Below the pieces are notes generated by a model. That model was not told the DNA's origin, did not search any database, and was given only the letters and a program-made list of their open reading frames with translations. Shown in pieces: positions 37,401 through 49,560 of a DNA stretch of 64,000 bases. This DNA comes from Brachypodius melanocephalos. Its lineage: Eukaryota > Chordata > Aves > Passeriformes > Pycnonotidae. Location of the stretch: NCBI GenBank assembly GCA_013398615.1, contig VZSR01003806.1, positions 14,161,458-14,225,457 of the forward strand. The letters run 5' to 3'. The translations under genes were made by a program, and so were the position numbers. Positions within the stretch are counted from its first letter, which is position 1. Each line of letters begins with the position of its first letter.

Positions 37401-40400
37401 CAAACCCTTTGCAGTTCTGTAAATGATCTTAACTGTCTATGCAGCTGTTATTTGGCAGTGCTCCATCTGGAAAATAAAATACAAACATCAAAAGAAGTTC
37501 AGCAAGGTTTATGTTTCATAGAGGTTTTTTGATAGCTTGTCTGTTATATAACAAAGTCTCTTGGGTCAAATTAGAAGACGTCAGATCTTTGTCCTTTCAT
37601 AAATCTCTGATCCCTGTGTTAACCATGTGACAATCACCTCCCAAAACAAGGACAGCCAAGCAGTGTGTTGGTGCTGTGCTGATACCCTGCACACTAATGA
37701 GCACAGCCTACCAGGAAAACACAACCTGTATACAGGAATATCTTTGGGGAGCTAAGGAAAGCTGGGGCAGCTATGCAGTTTATAGAATTAAGAGGGTAGA
37801 TTTTTTCAACAGTGGTTTCATTTTTGTTCCTCAATTCTGCCCAGCTCTCCACCAAGCTTAACACCATGGCATGCAGGGGCTGTGTTGCTTGCCTTTAAAA
37901 CCACCATTCTTGATCCAGTGCAGCTGTACTGTAGAAAACTCCACATTAGTCTCAATACAGGGGGAAAAAAATCAGCGTTCATAAAGTGTTTTGCTTCTTC
38001 ATTCTCTGTCCATGCTCTTAAATTATGGTGTTCCTCCTTATTTTATTAATTCAGCTCAACTGATGATACAACTTGACCTGAACACATTAAGCAAATGTAC
38101 CAAACTGAAGAAGGAACACAACATGAATGGTGTTTTATGTAGAGGTGAGTGTGTGCCACTATCCCTTGCTGTAGATGTAGAGAACTGGGCAGAGAATTAA
38201 TGCTCTGGTAGACTGCAGGAAGACATTTTCCAGGGCTGTGGAGAGACAGCAAATCTCCTGACACTTTATGCTCTGATTGGTCATGCCCAAAAAGCGTATC
38301 AGCCAACTTGAACAGATCAGCAAAGTTCTCATTAGCAAAATTCTGAGCTCACCTTTCTACTCACTGACTGCAGAGAGGGCAAAATAATAATCACAGCAGA
38401 AAGGTGTCCTTAGCACTCTAAAGAGAAACTACCAGGCAATAAACCTTGTTGATCAGACACAAAATCGGATGGAGGAAAGGAAAATGTCAGTGAATCAAAT
38501 GCCTTCTCTTCCTGGACAAAACACAGAGGTGAGATGCTGCAGTTATGAGCAAGAATACTTCCCATGGTGTGATGGACACGCTGCCAGCTGGTACAGGTCA
38601 ATTACAGTGGCTTTCTTTGGCGTAATCTGCAGAAGAACTTTTCCTCAAGGGACCATAAAGGAAATGAAGTGCCCAATACCTTTGCCAGTTTTATGGCTCT
38701 CAGACAAAGTGGAAAATTTCATCCAGAAAGAACTGGCAGAGGAAAGAAGATAATGTCAAGAACAACAAAACAATGTGTTGTGCTGTACAAGTTGCAACAC
38801 ATTTAAGATGTATTTTTTATATTCTCTCACTTGGTGATTTGCTTTTGCACTGCACTTTATACTTTGCTTAAAGACTGCAACATGAAGCTACAGTAATGTG
38901 CAGCAAATTTTAAGACTTTTAACAGAAATCAAAATATGCATCAAGGAAAAGATTTCTTTTTTTACTCAGCAGAAATTAGAACTGTGTGCATTTAGAAGCA
39001 CATCCCATTTCTATCAAATATGCACTGTTTCCCCTGCAGCTCCTTTTATGTTAGTCAATATCTTTTAATGTTATCTGATGGTTTCCTAGGAGATGCCCTA
39101 AATGGCCAAACTCACTAGTTTGATGCTGGTGTTGGATAATATCTATATGCACTAAACATCTGTTTTGTTCACTGAAGTCTGCTCTGCCCTTTTTCCACTG
39201 GTCATTATGTTCCCCCTGAGGGTTTCTAATGGTTGCTAATGAGATAAGAAAAATGCTCCATGTACACTTCCATCTTCTCTCATGATGTGTGATCAGAAGT
39301 CTGTGCTCTTTTTTAGCAGGAATTGCTTCAAAATCATTGTTAGTGTTCCTTTGTACTGTAGTTTGGATGCAAATTTTACACTTAAGGACTAAAGTGCCTT
39401 TTTAAAATCTGTAAGATGCAATTAGAAAGAGAAAGATCACCACATTATAGGGTAGAAAGTTCTATTTGTGGAAGGGTGGGCTCAATGTTGATTCATGTTT
39501 TTCAGATGGTACAGTACAGGTTGCATCATTAATAAAAGATTAAGATGCCAAATGGGGAATTTTTACCTTCTGTTTCTGAGTTTTTCACTGTAGGAAATCA
39601 CCCAGATATGGAGAGAGTTTGATTTTATATAACATGATGAGCAGACAGAGTGTTCCTCAAATTGAACAGAGCCTGCTGCTACTGTGGGAAGAGGGGCTGA
39701 CAACTTGGGTAGTATCCATACAAAGCTATAATTTCTAATCTGTCAAAATCACTTCCCTTTAGAAAGCCTGATTTCATTAGCATGTTCTTTGTCGGATGTG
39801 ATTGTCTCTCTTAGCAGCTTTCCTTTTACAGCTGTCACAAAAGCCAATCAGATTATACCAAGGGCAGGAAATAAATAAGTCTTTTTGCTGTAAATTAATT
39901 TAGGCAAGGCTGCATCACATATGGTTAGATTTAGTCCCTACTTTGAAGTGTGAAATTTTAGCAAGGTAACAGATGAGGACTCTAAGAGCAGGTATTGGCA
40001 TAAATTTGGTTACAAACTGCACTTCTGGCAATTAGGGGTGGGTATAGAAAACATATTTACATATAGACTCTGCTTTATAAATAGCAAACCCAGCTCTCAG
40101 CTAAACTGAGGACATAGGCTGACCTGTCTTGGACAGAGGCTAAATTAAGATTTTTCTCAGATTTTGTCTGTGCTGCACTCTTCTGGGCTAATTCTAACCC
40201 AAAAAATTAAGAACTCATTTAAGCTAATTTTCTTTATATTTGATCTCGTCTACCCTTCAATTTACCAGTGTGGGCTCCTCTATCATTTCACTCAAGTCTG
40301 ATGTTTTTGTACATCTTGCTGTACTCTGCTACCAAGGAGTATCAAGGCTGAGCTTGTGTTTATTCTTCTATTGTTTTGGACCTGAGCATGTAAGGTAACG

Positions 40401-42063
40401 AGGAGCAGGGAGGTGCTTAATCAAAACCTTTTTATTTATTTTATTTAGCTCTGCTTGATTCATCTCTCTGTTACACCTTTAGAAATTTATGAGGAAACAA
40501 AAGGATCAGATGATGTCTTTTTTCAAAAAAAGTGTTTCCCCCTGGAGAGTAAGACAAAGGCAATTGTCCTGTTTGGCTTCTAAGGTTGAAAAAAAGAGCC
40601 TTTTCAGAAGACTTTAGTGCACAAAAGAAAGATGAGTGTCATTAAAAGGGAGCCCCTCTGTGTCAGCTGACTAGCCCATCTTTCCCTGTGCCATTTGCAC
40701 AGAAGGGCAGCATGAAATGATAGCAAAGCTCCTCAGTGGAGCTGTAGTTTAGCTGTTCAGTTACTGTGACCCCTCTGGAGAACAGGTAAAGCTGAAATGT
40801 TTTACAAAGAGTCTTTCTGTGCAGGTGCAGAGAACCATTCTTTGACCAAGCCAAAGCTGCAGCTGTATGATTAGGTTGGTTAGGAATCTATTTTATTTTG
40901 GAATCTTTGTAAATCACAACAATCTATTGCTTGTTAGAAATAGGTAACAAGCACTGTATGGACCAGTAACCCTTTCCCTCACAGATATATTCCTTTATAG
41001 TTGTATTGCCTGAGCAGGTATAATGAGTCCCAGTGTCTTTTCATTGTGCTGTGAAATATAGGTGAAACTCCTCATAATCATTATTAATTACAACCAAAGT
41101 TTCTTCTTTTTCTACAGGGTAGTTGGTCTTCCAGTTTTGACATCTCTGCATCTCTAAAGGCTCATAGTTTCCTTTCTCAAGCTAAGAGAATCTTCTGGTT
41201 TTTAAAAACTTCATCCATTTCTATGACTATGTGCAATGGTCTAGCTGGTTTTTTTCTCTGCCTTTTTGCCAGTTCCATCTGGTCATTTAAAAACAGAAAT
41301 TCTGTATCTTTTCATGTGCTCCAGATCTTCTGCAATGCCAATCTCTAACTGACAGTATTTGATCCATTTTATGATTACTCTTCATCTGTTCCTGGCTCTT
41401 TGTCTGCATGCTGGTAAATAGCTTTGATCACCTCCTGGCTAGAATCTATGGCTCCTCATAATTCCTTCTGGAAAGATTCTTTGTCTTCATTTAATTACTT
41501 TTTACCATTACCTGGCTAGCATCCATTGCCTGTTTTCTGTTTTTAATTTTTGCCACAGTGAAAGCTAATAGGACTCTTCTGCATTGGGACATTCACGAAA
41601 GTCAATCCAAATTAAATGTTAAAGTTCACACTTCAGCTGCATTAAATCCCTGTGTTGACAGCCTTGTTAGAAGAGAAGAAGACCTTAATTTTGTTTAATT
41701 TAATACATACTATAAATGAATTAAGCTAAGTCAAATTTAACCGCTTCAACTTTGACCAAATGTGTCTACATAAGGTTTGTGAGATTTAGCAAATCAATTT
41801 TAGCTTCACATTTTTATTAATGCTTTTTATTTCCTGAATTTTTTGCAGAAAAGGCCTCAGATATCTTATATATAAGAATAATCTTTTTCTTCCAGCCTGA
41901 TTTTCTTCTCTTTCTCTCCTTTTTTGGATGTTTTTCACTCCTGTGTTGTGATGGTAGCTTTCATTATACAGAACATAGTTGCTCTTAGTATTTTATTAAT
42001 TACACTGTAACAAGCTCTAGATCTGCATTAATTTCAGGGGAGTTAAGGTGGATGCTATAGACA
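34416..42063. other. Unique sequence, 7.6 kb, no recognised gene
   Basis: The longest repeat-poor block of the window. All open frames are short and domain-free. AT-rich throughout, with a few GC-balanced patches (34550-34860, 37620-37900). I recognise no CR1, LTR or RNA gene. Such blocks in birds often hold conserved non-coding elements, but that cannot be judged without alignment. Confidence 0.5.
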
Positions 42064-42574
42064 TGTGCACATGATGCCTATTTCAGGCTTACCTAGAAAC
42101 AGAAGCCAGACAAAGTTAAAAAGTTAAAAGCAGAAATATTTAATGAAGGGCCTTCAGTCACATTAAGGGCAGACAAAGCCTCCCCAAGGGGCCAAACCCA
42201 AAATGGACANNNNNNNNNNNNNNNNNNNNNNNNNNNNNNNNNNNNNNNNNNNNNNNNNNNNNNNNNNNNNNNNNNNNNNNNNNNNNNNNNNNNNNNNNNN
42301 NNNNNNNNNAGTCTAAAGGTAAACTGAACCCTTTTTCCTTGTAAGGAAAAATGTGGGGGTGCATGCCTACAAAGTCATATCCCCCCAGTTTGCTTCCCCA
42401 TGATTCACTTTTGTTTATAGTTTTTGGGGCCTGAGGCAGAGGGTGTCCTTGGACCTCAGGCCTGGAAGGATTGTTTTGTCTGCCCAAAATGTGAAGAGAC
42501 TTGACCAACACTCTGTATGAAGCTCAGAGTTATACACTAATGCAGTGCTAAAGCTAATATCCTAAGGCACCCCA
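42064..42574 (-). mobile_element. Probable ERV LTR interrupted by the assembly gap
   Basis: Both sides of the N-run read as one LTR on the minus strand. The side at 42064-42209 gives a minus-strand ATTAAA (complement of 42139-42144), a R/U5 of CTGCTTTTAACTTTTTAACT and an end TTCTAGGTAAGCCTG... resembling the U5 end of the LTR at 5757. The other side (42310 onward) carries CAGGCCCCAAAAACTATAAA, resembling that LTR's U3. Possible outer bounds are TG at 42064 and CA at 42574, with a 4-base direct repeat GACA outside each, but 4 bases can match by chance. The length is unknown because of the gap. Confidence 0.5.
42210..42309. other. Assembly gap (100 N)
   Basis: Exactly 100 consecutive N, the conventional placeholder for a scaffold gap of unknown size. 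The frame of 117 residues crossing it on the minus strand is meaningless. Confidence 0.99.
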
Positions 42575-42632
42575 GACACAGAATGGAGTTCACCTTTCCT
42601 AACCTTACTGGGAAGATGCAGGCAGATGGAAT

Positions 42633-42970
42633 TTACCCTCAGCCAGTCTGTAGATGATCTAAACTGAGGGGACTGGGCGATACACCAGAGGGTTGTGTCA
42701 CCTTCAGAGGGACCCTGGCAGGCTGGAGAAATGGGCAGAGGGGATTTGTGACAAGTTCAGCATGGGGTATTGCCAAGCTCTGCATCTCAGGAGGGTTAAC
42801 CCCACTCACCAGAGCATCCTGCCTGGAAAGCAGCTTGAGGTCCTGATGGACTGCAAGATGACCATGACCTGGCAAAGCACTCTCACACCAAAAGGTCAAG
42901 AGAGGTGATCCTTCACCTCTGCTTAGCACTGGTGGGGCAACAGCTACACTTCTGTGTCCAATTCTTGCTT
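42633..42970 (+). mobile_element. CR1 LINE ORF2 fragment
   Basis: Plus-strand similarity to the CR1 reverse-transcriptase C-terminal portion. It holds GATACACCAGAGGGTTGTGT, CAGAGGGACCCTGGCAGGCT, CTGGAGAAATGGGCAGAGGG, GCTCTGCATCTCAGGAGG and GATGGACTGCAAGATGACCA. It ends with AGAGAGGTGATCCTTCACCT and GCACTGGTGGGGCAACAGCT. The corresponding protein order (DTPEG..AIQRDLDRLE.WA, then CRVLHLGR, VLVD..M.MS) is visible but frame-shifted. Both the 5' and 3' ends of the element are missing, so this is an internal piece. Confidence 0.9.
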
Positions 42971-44554
42971 ACCTCAACCATCTTAATCAACATCTAAAAT
43001 ATTGTTAGCTAAGCAGAGAAGACACAGTTCTAACAGCATCCAGGGCAAGTCATGGACTCGTCACTTTAGACTTATTCCATGAGCTCAGGCTGCTTTCCTA
43101 CCTTTTGAAATTTCCTTCATCTTAATTAATAGTTCCCTGGAATAACCCAAGCCCTTAGGACAGTAGCAAATTTCCAGAGCTTGGCATGGAAACAGGATCC
43201 CAGAAAACCCAATGTATGTTGTGTGACTTCCTTAATACTTCATTTTGTCCCAGAGGGCTGCTTTTCCTCTTTACAATCCTTTGGATTGTAAAGCTCCAAA
43301 GAGAGAACTCCAAGCCCACAGCCTTATTCCCAGCTCATCCTGTGAGGTGCTAGTCTGAAATGAATGACCTAAAGGCTCTAATCCCATGTGTCTAATAAAA
43401 CAGGTTTATCAAGGATACTAGTTTTAAAACTAGCATGAATCCACCAGCTCCTAGTGATGATGAAGATGAAGAATTATCTTCAGAATTTTTTATTTTTTTT
43501 TGTGTTGTTGTTGCGGGGAGGAGGAATAGGAGAGACAAGGATGTGAGACTTTCTGTAATGGAAAAAAGATGAACTCCTGCTTTTTATCTATCCTTTTCAG
43601 AGAATAATTTTTACTCTCTGTTAAAATTGTTCCCAGTAAGTCTGTCTCAGCAGCAGACAGATGAGCCCTCCCATTTAAATCCCCTCCTGTCTGATAGGTA
43701 GACATTTGCAAGCCAAAAGAGAATCACCCTCCTTACTTCTGAAAAGTATGGTCTGTCTTTCAGATAATACCTACTTTTCCAACCTTGTCAGGTGAGGCAG
43801 TGCTTGAAAGCTATTTAGCACTTACCCTTTTGTATAAAAAGTTATCTCAGTAGGAGACTTTGCAGCAGTCTTTAACCCCTTTTGTATTCTCATTCCATCT
43901 CAGAGATGTCTCATGCAAGCTAATAAATAATTCCATGAAGTCTCTCCTCTTTCCACAACATTAATCTCCCATCAACTAGTAATGAGCCTTTGTCGGTGCC
44001 TTGTGAGAATCTGAGCAACCACATTAATTCCTTAAAACTTTTTTAACTATTGTGATCCTATTGGCAGAGAGTTTAGGAACATCTGATCCATGCATTTAGC
44101 CTTAGGAGGTTTTGATGGCCTGTGTTTATTGTGCCCTGAAATTTCTAGAGCCCTGGAAAGATGCTGCAAATGCAATGTGCATCAATTTCTAATAAATTAT
44201 ATCTGCATATTGTCTGATGTAACAAACCAGAGTTATACTGCCAAAGTGCTGTTCTTTCATGTTTCTTTCTTGACCTGAATGATTTTTTGGGAAAAAAAAT
44301 CATGTAATCAAATAAAACATTTATACCAGTTGCTACATATTTTAGAACATGTGAAATGACTGTACATTCTTTGCATACTGATTTTCACCATAAAACATGC
44401 CAGAATACCGATCAACAAATATCCAACACTCATTCTTCTCGACTAGTCCGTATACTGTGCCACAGTCTTTCATTTTAGCACTCTAGAGAAAAAAGGTCCC
44501 TTTGAAGGTTTGCAAAGAAAGTTCTTGTTGCTTAAACTTGGATGTCCAAATTAG
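42971..44554. other. Unique sequence, nothing recognised
   Basis: A T/G-rich patch (TTTTTTTTGTGTTGTTGTTG) lies at about 43490-43515. No gene or mobile element recognised. Confidence 0.5.
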
Positions 44555-45289
44555 ATGCTCAAGATCCTACTTATCCAGCACTCTACTGACAGCCAACCTA
44601 CAGCACACAATTGGGTCAAAGAGAAAGCAATAAATCCTACCAGCAAATGCCAGTTCTTTCCAGAAATCTTGTATTTTTTAAACACTTCAGACAAAATAAA
44701 CTTCCTGTTCACCTCACTTCCACATTCATGTCAATTAAAGAAACAAACCAATCAAATAGTAAAGAGAGGAATCAAAGCCGAAAGTGGAGAAATAAAAGAG
44801 GATTGTGAGTCTACAGAACACTACTGTGCATTTGAAATATTTTTTTTTCTGTGCATGGCTCAGACTTTACAGACTGTACTCAATTTGCTTCAGCTGAACT
44901 CTGCATTGCTAAATGTAGAAAGGACACCCATCAATTCAGCCCACTCATTTCTGTTTCTTTTCAGCATCAACTTTTCAGTGGATTGTCTCCTTCTGCAACA
45001 GCAGCTCTTTCAGACTGCCGTGGTGCTTTCCTTTTTTTGTCTCTTGCCCTGGCTCCATTGTTTTATGCCATTTTTATCTTCTCTTTGTTCTCTTGTGATA
45101 TGCAATGAAACCAGCAATACAATTATCATAGTTGGTTATATTCATTCTGCTCTTTGGCTATTTATAAAGACACTTTTTCTGAACCTAAATATAAAAAAAA
45201 GAAGAAGAAAGAAAATCAGCCATCAAAAACTTGAAGTGTCTTATAACTTTACAATTTCCTGTTTTTCTTCTAAATGTGTGGAAGCCTGA
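44555..45289 (+). other. Longest open frame of the window (244 codons), probably not a gene
   Basis: ATG at 44555 to TGA at 45287-45289. The deduced protein is rich in Leu, Phe, Ser and Ile, has no recognisable domain, and carries poly-Phe from a T-run near 44840 and a Lys/Arg patch (KKRRRKK) from an A/G-rich run near 45190. Another frame of the same region is also open (44851-45108). There is no CpG-rich start, no visible splice context and no close family. The frame is long for random AT-rich DNA, so I record it, but I favour chance. Confidence 0.15.
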
Positions 45290-48200
45290 TAACACTAAGG
45301 AAATGTTATATAACAGACTTCACATATGTGTTACATGTCATTTGCAGCGAATTGATTTTGTCACAATACAAAGCAAGTTTTCATTGTAGTTTGAACTACC
45401 TTCAATGTCATGAAAACCTATATGAGTTTTTCCCTAAAACTGTTATCTGAGCAGAAATCTTCTGAAGGATTATTGATTGGGAGAGACTGTGTACGAAGGG
45501 ATTTCAGGTTAGACGAAACCAGCTTTTAGTCTATATTACAATAGTAATATATTGTTGCATATATTCTATGTTGCATATATTTCCAGAAGAAGAAATAATG
45601 AAAATGCTGTTATTGAGACTGTGACATGAATAGGCAGCCTGATGCATCCATTATTTAACCACGACAAAAGAATTGCAATAATCTGTCTTTTTTCTGAAAT
45701 GAGAAGAAGAGGAAGCCATGGCTGGCAAGTGTTAAGCGACACAACTTGAAGGTCTTCAAAAAGCTCTTCAGTGAAGAGGGCAGGTACAAACTCTCTGTCC
45801 CAGTGTGATTACAGAAGCTGGGTCACACTTGCCAATTGCATTGTCTTGCTGTTTGCCCTTCAGAAGGTTTTGATAATTTCTCCTCTTGAGCACAAGGCAT
45901 GAAGGGTTTTAATTGACTGCCCCAAACCATTAGCTTGGTCCATTTGAACTTTTTAAAGTAACTTTAGATTGCTAGAACAAAATTCAGGCCCTCTTGCAAT
46001 AACTGCAGCCCATTGAGCAATGGGTGTCTGGTATAAATTTACAGTATAAAAGGTCTGACAAGGGAAAGATAACAGTGTGGATTCTCTTAGAAACAAATCA
46101 TGGTGGTTCTAGGGAAGTATAAGCAATAATTAACGTATGTTATATATAAATCATGCTTTCCTGCACTAATATTTGAAGTTTTATCCTCCTGTGTCTTAGA
46201 AATTGCATTTCAGAATAGGTAGATGATCAGTGCTGGAAAACACAGGTATTTTGTATCAAGTCTCTGAGAACAAAAGCAATTGCAGATAATTATTCTTTGA
46301 TTTTTAAACTTCTGTTTTTATACAGTATGGCCATCTTTGTTACCTGGCTGTGAGTCCCTTCTCCATCAGGAAATGCAATAAATTCCCTAGGCATCTGTGA
46401 CCTGGAATAAATGTCGTATAACTATGGTGCAAATTTTTCTGAATATGCCTTTTTTTTTTCAGTGGAGTTCTGGAGTTTTCACAGAAGAAATGTTGTGCAT
46501 GTAGAGCAGGAAAGCTGCTGGTTTTATTTTTTGTGGTTGCTCATCTCTCTCAGTCACACAATTTTTAGTTTAAGCCACAGTAATTATTACACTTTAGCAA
46601 CAGAATGTCTGTTTGATGATATGTGCTACTGTACCTTAACAAAATAAAAATTCTATCCTCTGTCCAAGTTGATGGAATGTTTACTGCCCTTGGCTGTGCT
46701 GTTTATGACTTTATACCTCTGAGTCACTGTGTATGTATCCAACCTACTGTGCCTCTGATGAAAATGTGTACATGAATTTGAATTTAGGAGATAACTTTAC
46801 ATGCTATCTTGGTGTGATCTCATTTGAAATGGTCGCTACAGTTTTCCCCTCTTTGCTGAAGAAACAACAGCAAAAGCTATTGCTAATTTTATTTTTTACT
46901 TAATTGTGCAGCATGGATTTGTTGACATGACATGGATAGGGGTCAACTGAATAGATTTGCCTTAGGTTAATAGAAGTTTTCCATCATCTCTTCTGTTTCT
47001 GATGCATAAAATATTCCTTAACAATCTTAACTTCTCAAATGAGTGAATAAAATCCTCACAATCAACCTGACAGCCTTTAACCAAGGCAGCCACTACCCTT
47101 TCTATTCATCTGCTGTACAACTCCCCTTTCTGGTAGGAGGCCTCTGAAATGCTTGGAAACAATTTTATGAATAAAAATGTTTCAAGTGCTAAAATCCACT
47201 TTGTATAAATTAAAATAATGTCTTTTGGACTTCTAATAAAACACTATATGCTCTACTCATCCCTGGAGTGGATTTCTTTTACTGTTATTGCTGTGATGAC
47301 ACATAATTAAGTCGGATTACATTTTTATAGACAGAGGAGAATAGCTAAGAAACAGTCCTAAATTATTCATCAATAAGTTTCACCAGAAAAAAAAGGCAAA
47401 ACACAAGAATTTAAAATGTGTTCTCTGATGGTTTTTTCTTCCAAAAACTAGATAATTTTATAATGGCATATTGAACAAATAAGTCTCTCTCTTCTTCCCC
47501 ATGAGAGAACAAGAGACTTCATTTAACTCCACATGTGTTATTGTGCTTATCTGCTCATTACCATACTACTTTGATTTGTGTGGTAGATTGTAAACTCTTG
47601 CAGGATTATGGAAAGATTTCTTTCCCCAGGCTGAACCAGGGAGGTTTTCAGTACCATGAAGACAGAGATGAGTAGAGAAGAAGCAGGTTGGTTATTATAT
47701 CTCTATGCAGTTTTTACCCACTGGTTTTTCTCATTTTTATCTCTGCAGAGTCAGCATGAAAGCCAAAGAAGTCAATGCACCTGCACAACGTTGACACAAC
47801 ACTAAGTTTTAATGGCTCTTCACACCCTCAGCATGCTTAGGAATAAATGGGAATTGCTGAAATGGTGTAGCCAAAAAGAAGAGCAGGAGTAGGCATAGAT
47901 ATGCTTTGATTCACCTAGGTAAAATACTCCTCTAGATTAAGAACTGAAAATATATGATATAGGAAAGTGCTGATTTACTAAACATCAAGGGTTTTTTTAT
48001 GAACAAGGCTTTCTTTCTGTTTTTGGATGGGCTTATCCAAATTTGCAAGACAATTTACTTGACTTGTTAAACTAAACTTTTCCTTGTAGAAAATGCAAGG
48101 AGAGGCAGTAATGAAAGAGGAAGTTTAGACCAGAGAAAAAGGACAAATAGGTGTCCCATAAAGCTAAAAAATATTAATTCAACTATTATATTTATGTGCT

Positions 48201-48724
48201 GTGCATGTAATTCAGAGTAGAAAAAGAAAAATACTTTAAATATAAATCGTATAGAAATTTAAGACATGCAGTGGAGATTATCAATGGTTTTCTGTGGAGA
48301 AACATGGGAATGTTTCCAAGTAGTTGAGCAGTGGCTGGTGACACTGACTGGTGCTGCTTGGAGGTCTGCTTTCCTGCTCCCTTTCTCTGGGAAATGTTGG
48401 TGATGCATGTCTGAATGGTGATGCAGTGTGAGTGTGTCCTGACCCTGTTCAGAGGCGTACACAAAGGAGATGTGGGTTCACTTTGCTGCTCTGCTTCTGC
48501 TTTCTGGAAGGGCAGAGAAGTGATTTCTCTCTGAAATGAAAACAACTCCATTCAATGCCTTTGCATCTGAGGAAATGGACCTGGAATCTTGTGTGAATTT
48601 TCTTGTCAAAAGCATCCAAGATCAACTGAATTTCTGGAGAAAAGCCTGATGCTAGATTAAAAGATGGGGAGTACAGTGTAGGGATAGTTAAATTGCTTCC
48701 ATGATGCAAAGAAATTGCCAGTAC
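45290..48724. other. Unique sequence, nothing recognised
   Basis: About 3.4 kb of AT-rich DNA. The open frames at 46411-46647 (+) and 48192-48709 (-) lack domains. No repeat family recognised. Confidence 0.5.
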
Positions 48725-49560
48725 AGATTAACAGGGAAGCTTCATAAGATCTGCACTTTTCATCAGTTATAAATTATTTGGAAAATCAAGAGCTTAACAA
48801 GGTGACAAAGTTTGCTGATATTACAGAATTCTTCAAAGTGACAGAAACTAACACTGACAACAAAAGGATGAACTGAACTTGTGATTTTGAGTGGTCAGAG
48901 ATAAAATGGGAGACAAAATTCAGTGCTGATAATTGAAAAGTAATAGATGCAAGAAAGCATAATCCTAATTATTTTTACACAGCCACGGGTTCATAAATGA
49001 GATATAAATGTTTTGGAAATTAATTATTATAGTTAGCTGAGTGCCAAGTGGTGCTCAGTGAAAGCTGGAGATCATAGGAACAACAAAGAAAACATCAATA
49101 ACAGAATAGTTGACATAACTTTTCTTCTATATAAAACCAGGATCAACTCGTGTCCTGAATACTGTATGAAGTTCTGTTCTCCCTTTTTCAAACAGAGAAA
49201 TTGTTGAAACAGACAAAGGCAGCAAGGATTAGATATGAAGTTTTTGTGTGAAGAGCAATTAGGCTGGGATTGTTGGTCTTCAGGGAGAAAAGATGACTGA
49301 GGGACAAAATTACAGAGTATATCAAATAAAAAAAGTAGATGAACTGCAATGTTTTTTATTAACACTGTTGGAAGAACTGAGGGCCAATTGAGGAAATTAT
49401 CATGCTGCTAGCTTAAGGTAAAAGTAAGGAAGCACTTTTCTCACACAGTGCATTTCAACTTTGGAATTCATTGTCAGAGTTTTTATAGTGCTCAAAGTGT
49501 AGTTAGATTTATAAAAGGTTTGGGAAATTAGGTGGAAGAAAAGATCATCCTATACAATAC
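48725..49560 (+). mobile_element. Ancient CR1/L3-type LINE, ORF2 end and 3' region
   Basis: About 835 bp of an old amniote CR1 on the plus strand, collinear over its whole length. GACAAAGTTTGCTGATATTA corresponds to the catalytic F-A-D-D loop, though the second Asp is changed by mutation. AATTGAAAAGTAATAGATGC corresponds to the C..K(V)M.. region. TGTCCTGAATACTGTATGAA corresponds to the LEYC(V)QFW region, and GGCTGGGATTGTTGGTCTTC to the LGLFSL region. GAAGCACTTTTCTCACACAG and TTTGGAATTCATTGTCAGAG belong to the C-terminus. Many stops and indels; inactive. It is distinct from the bird-type CR1s and among the oldest elements here. Confidence 0.85.

Noticed and set aside
42158..42511. 117-codon minus-strand frame
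   Set aside because: It is translated through 100 N of unknown sequence inside an LTR.
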